A stretch of 64,000 bases of DNA from Stutzerimonas stutzeri (lineage in GTDB: Bacteria > Pseudomonadota > Gammaproteobacteria > Pseudomonadales > Pseudomonadaceae). Both the position numbers and the translations under genes were made by a program. How positions within the stretch are numbered: position 1 is the first letter of the stretch; each line of letters starts with the position of its first letter. Positions 63,567-64,000 of the stretch are shown piece after piece. The stretch is taken from NCBI RefSeq assembly GCF_000952685.1, contig NZ_JYHV01000037.1, positions 496,001 to 560,000 on the forward strand, given 5' to 3'. The notes below the pieces were generated by a model. That model saw only the letters and a program-made list of their open reading frames with translations, ran no database searches and was not told the origin of the DNA.

Positions 63567-64000
63567 CCGCACACGAGCGCTTGAGCGTACCCGTGCCAGC
63601 CGCTGTGACCTGGCCTGGCCTGGGCACCTGGAACCTTTATTTCCTGCTCAAGTTTCTGTTGCTGGGTCTTGGCATGCTGAATTTCCAGCCGTTGCCGAAT
63701 CTGATATTCGCTGCATTCCTTGTCGTGCCGCTCCCTGGCCGCGCTTGGCGCATCGCACGCCAGCTCATCGCGATCCCGATCGGTGTAGCGCTGCTCTACC
63801 ATGACACTTGGCTCCCTCCGTTCGAGCGGTTGCTGGCGCAACCTGGCGTACTGGACTTCACGCCGGCATACCTGCTCGAACTCGTCGGGCGCTTCATTGA
63901 CTGGACACTCGTGGGTCTCTGCGCGTTGTTGGTCATCGGCTATAGCTACCTTTCCAACTGGATTCGCCTGTCGACGTTCTGCCTGGGCGGACTCCTCTGG
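63563..64000 (+). CDS. bcsG: Cellulose phosphoethanolamine transferase BcsG, 3' end outside window
   Basis: Only the first 146 codons are in the window. The start MTAHERLSVPVPAAVTWPG and the segment LGMLNFQPLPNLIFAAFLV are typical of BcsG, a membrane enzyme that adds phosphoethanolamine to cellulose. Four hydrophobic segments are visible; the periplasmic catalytic domain lies beyond the edge. It overlaps the bcsF stop by four bases. The presence of BcsEFG indicates the E. coli-type pEtN-cellulose system rather than the acetylated cellulose of wss operons. Confidence 0.9.
   Translation, partial: MTAHERLSVPVPAAVTWPGLGTWNLYFLLKFLLLGLGMLNFQPLPNLIFAAFLVVPLPGRAWRIARQLIAIPIGVALLYHDTWLPPFERLLAQPGVLDFTPAYLLELVGRFIDWTLVGLCALLVIGYSYLSNWIRLSTFCLGGLLW

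Overview
The window is a 64-kb piece of a GC-rich gammaproteobacterial chromosome. Several blocks have the gene order known from Pseudomonas chromosomes: cysQ-nudE-yrfG, the thioesterase / iron alcohol dehydrogenase / acyl-CoA dehydrogenase / 3-hydroxyacyl-CoA dehydrogenase / LysR block, and pckA-hslO-hslR-rimB-rimK-envZ-ompR. The best guess is the Pseudomonas/Stutzerimonas lineage (inference; no 16S or marker search was possible). I found no tRNA, rRNA, CRISPR array, prophage or transposase gene.

Layout. 1-2983: a His/Arg/ornithine-type ABC importer (ATPase cut by the window edge, binding protein, two permeases). 3131-6868: a hexose-6-phosphate mutarotase, an FAD oxidoreductase preceded by a possible coupled leader ORF, a uracil-DNA-glycosylase-like protein, a DUF3299 protein and a GlsB/YeaQ stress membrane protein. 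6970-9823: purEK and a zinc alcohol dehydrogenase. 9864-18358: an amino-acid block with a LysR regulator divergent from aspA, a dicarboxylate/amino-acid symporter, a family-3 binding protein, an XRE-type regulator divergent from an alanine/glycine symporter, and a cytoplasmic asparaginase. 18389-25826: two hybrid histidine kinases around cysQ-nudE-yrfG. 25934-33550: an NAD-dependent, molybdenum formate dehydrogenase locus (fdsGBA, fdsD, fdhD) divergent from a ModE/LysR-like regulator. 33692-40009: glycine-zipper protein, thioesterase, iron alcohol dehydrogenase, a fatty-acid oxidation pair and a LysR regulator. 40010-47369: two putative Rsm-type small RNAs around an alpha/beta hydrolase, an exported DUF4432 mutarotase-like protein behind a perfect LacI-type palindrome, a histidine phosphatase, an HPF-like protein, a carrier, and a Tat-exported aldo/keto reductase. 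47379-51373: two divergent chemoreceptors, one soluble with a FIST sensor. 51392-61605: RecQ-like helicase, nitroreductase, pckA, hslO, hslR, rimBK, envZ/ompR, dgkA. 61837-64000: start of a bcsEFG cellulose cluster, cut by the window edge.

The most interesting signal is at about 40.05-41.74 kb. Two similar minus-strand non-coding units each have a half GacA-type upstream element, a -10 box, several GGA motifs in small hairpin loops, and a rho-independent terminator. One stem differs between the copies by pairing-preserving changes. They look like a duplicated RsmX/Y/Z-type (CsrA-sponge) sRNA flanking one exported hydrolase gene.

Other notable non-coding structure: two diverged copies of a palindromic MITE-like element (17.2 and 32.2 kb), GTAGGGTGGAT-type repeats (26.8 and 53.4-53.5 kb), and several operator-like inverted repeats between divergent genes. 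All family assignments come from reading motifs and from general knowledge of the families; no database search was run.
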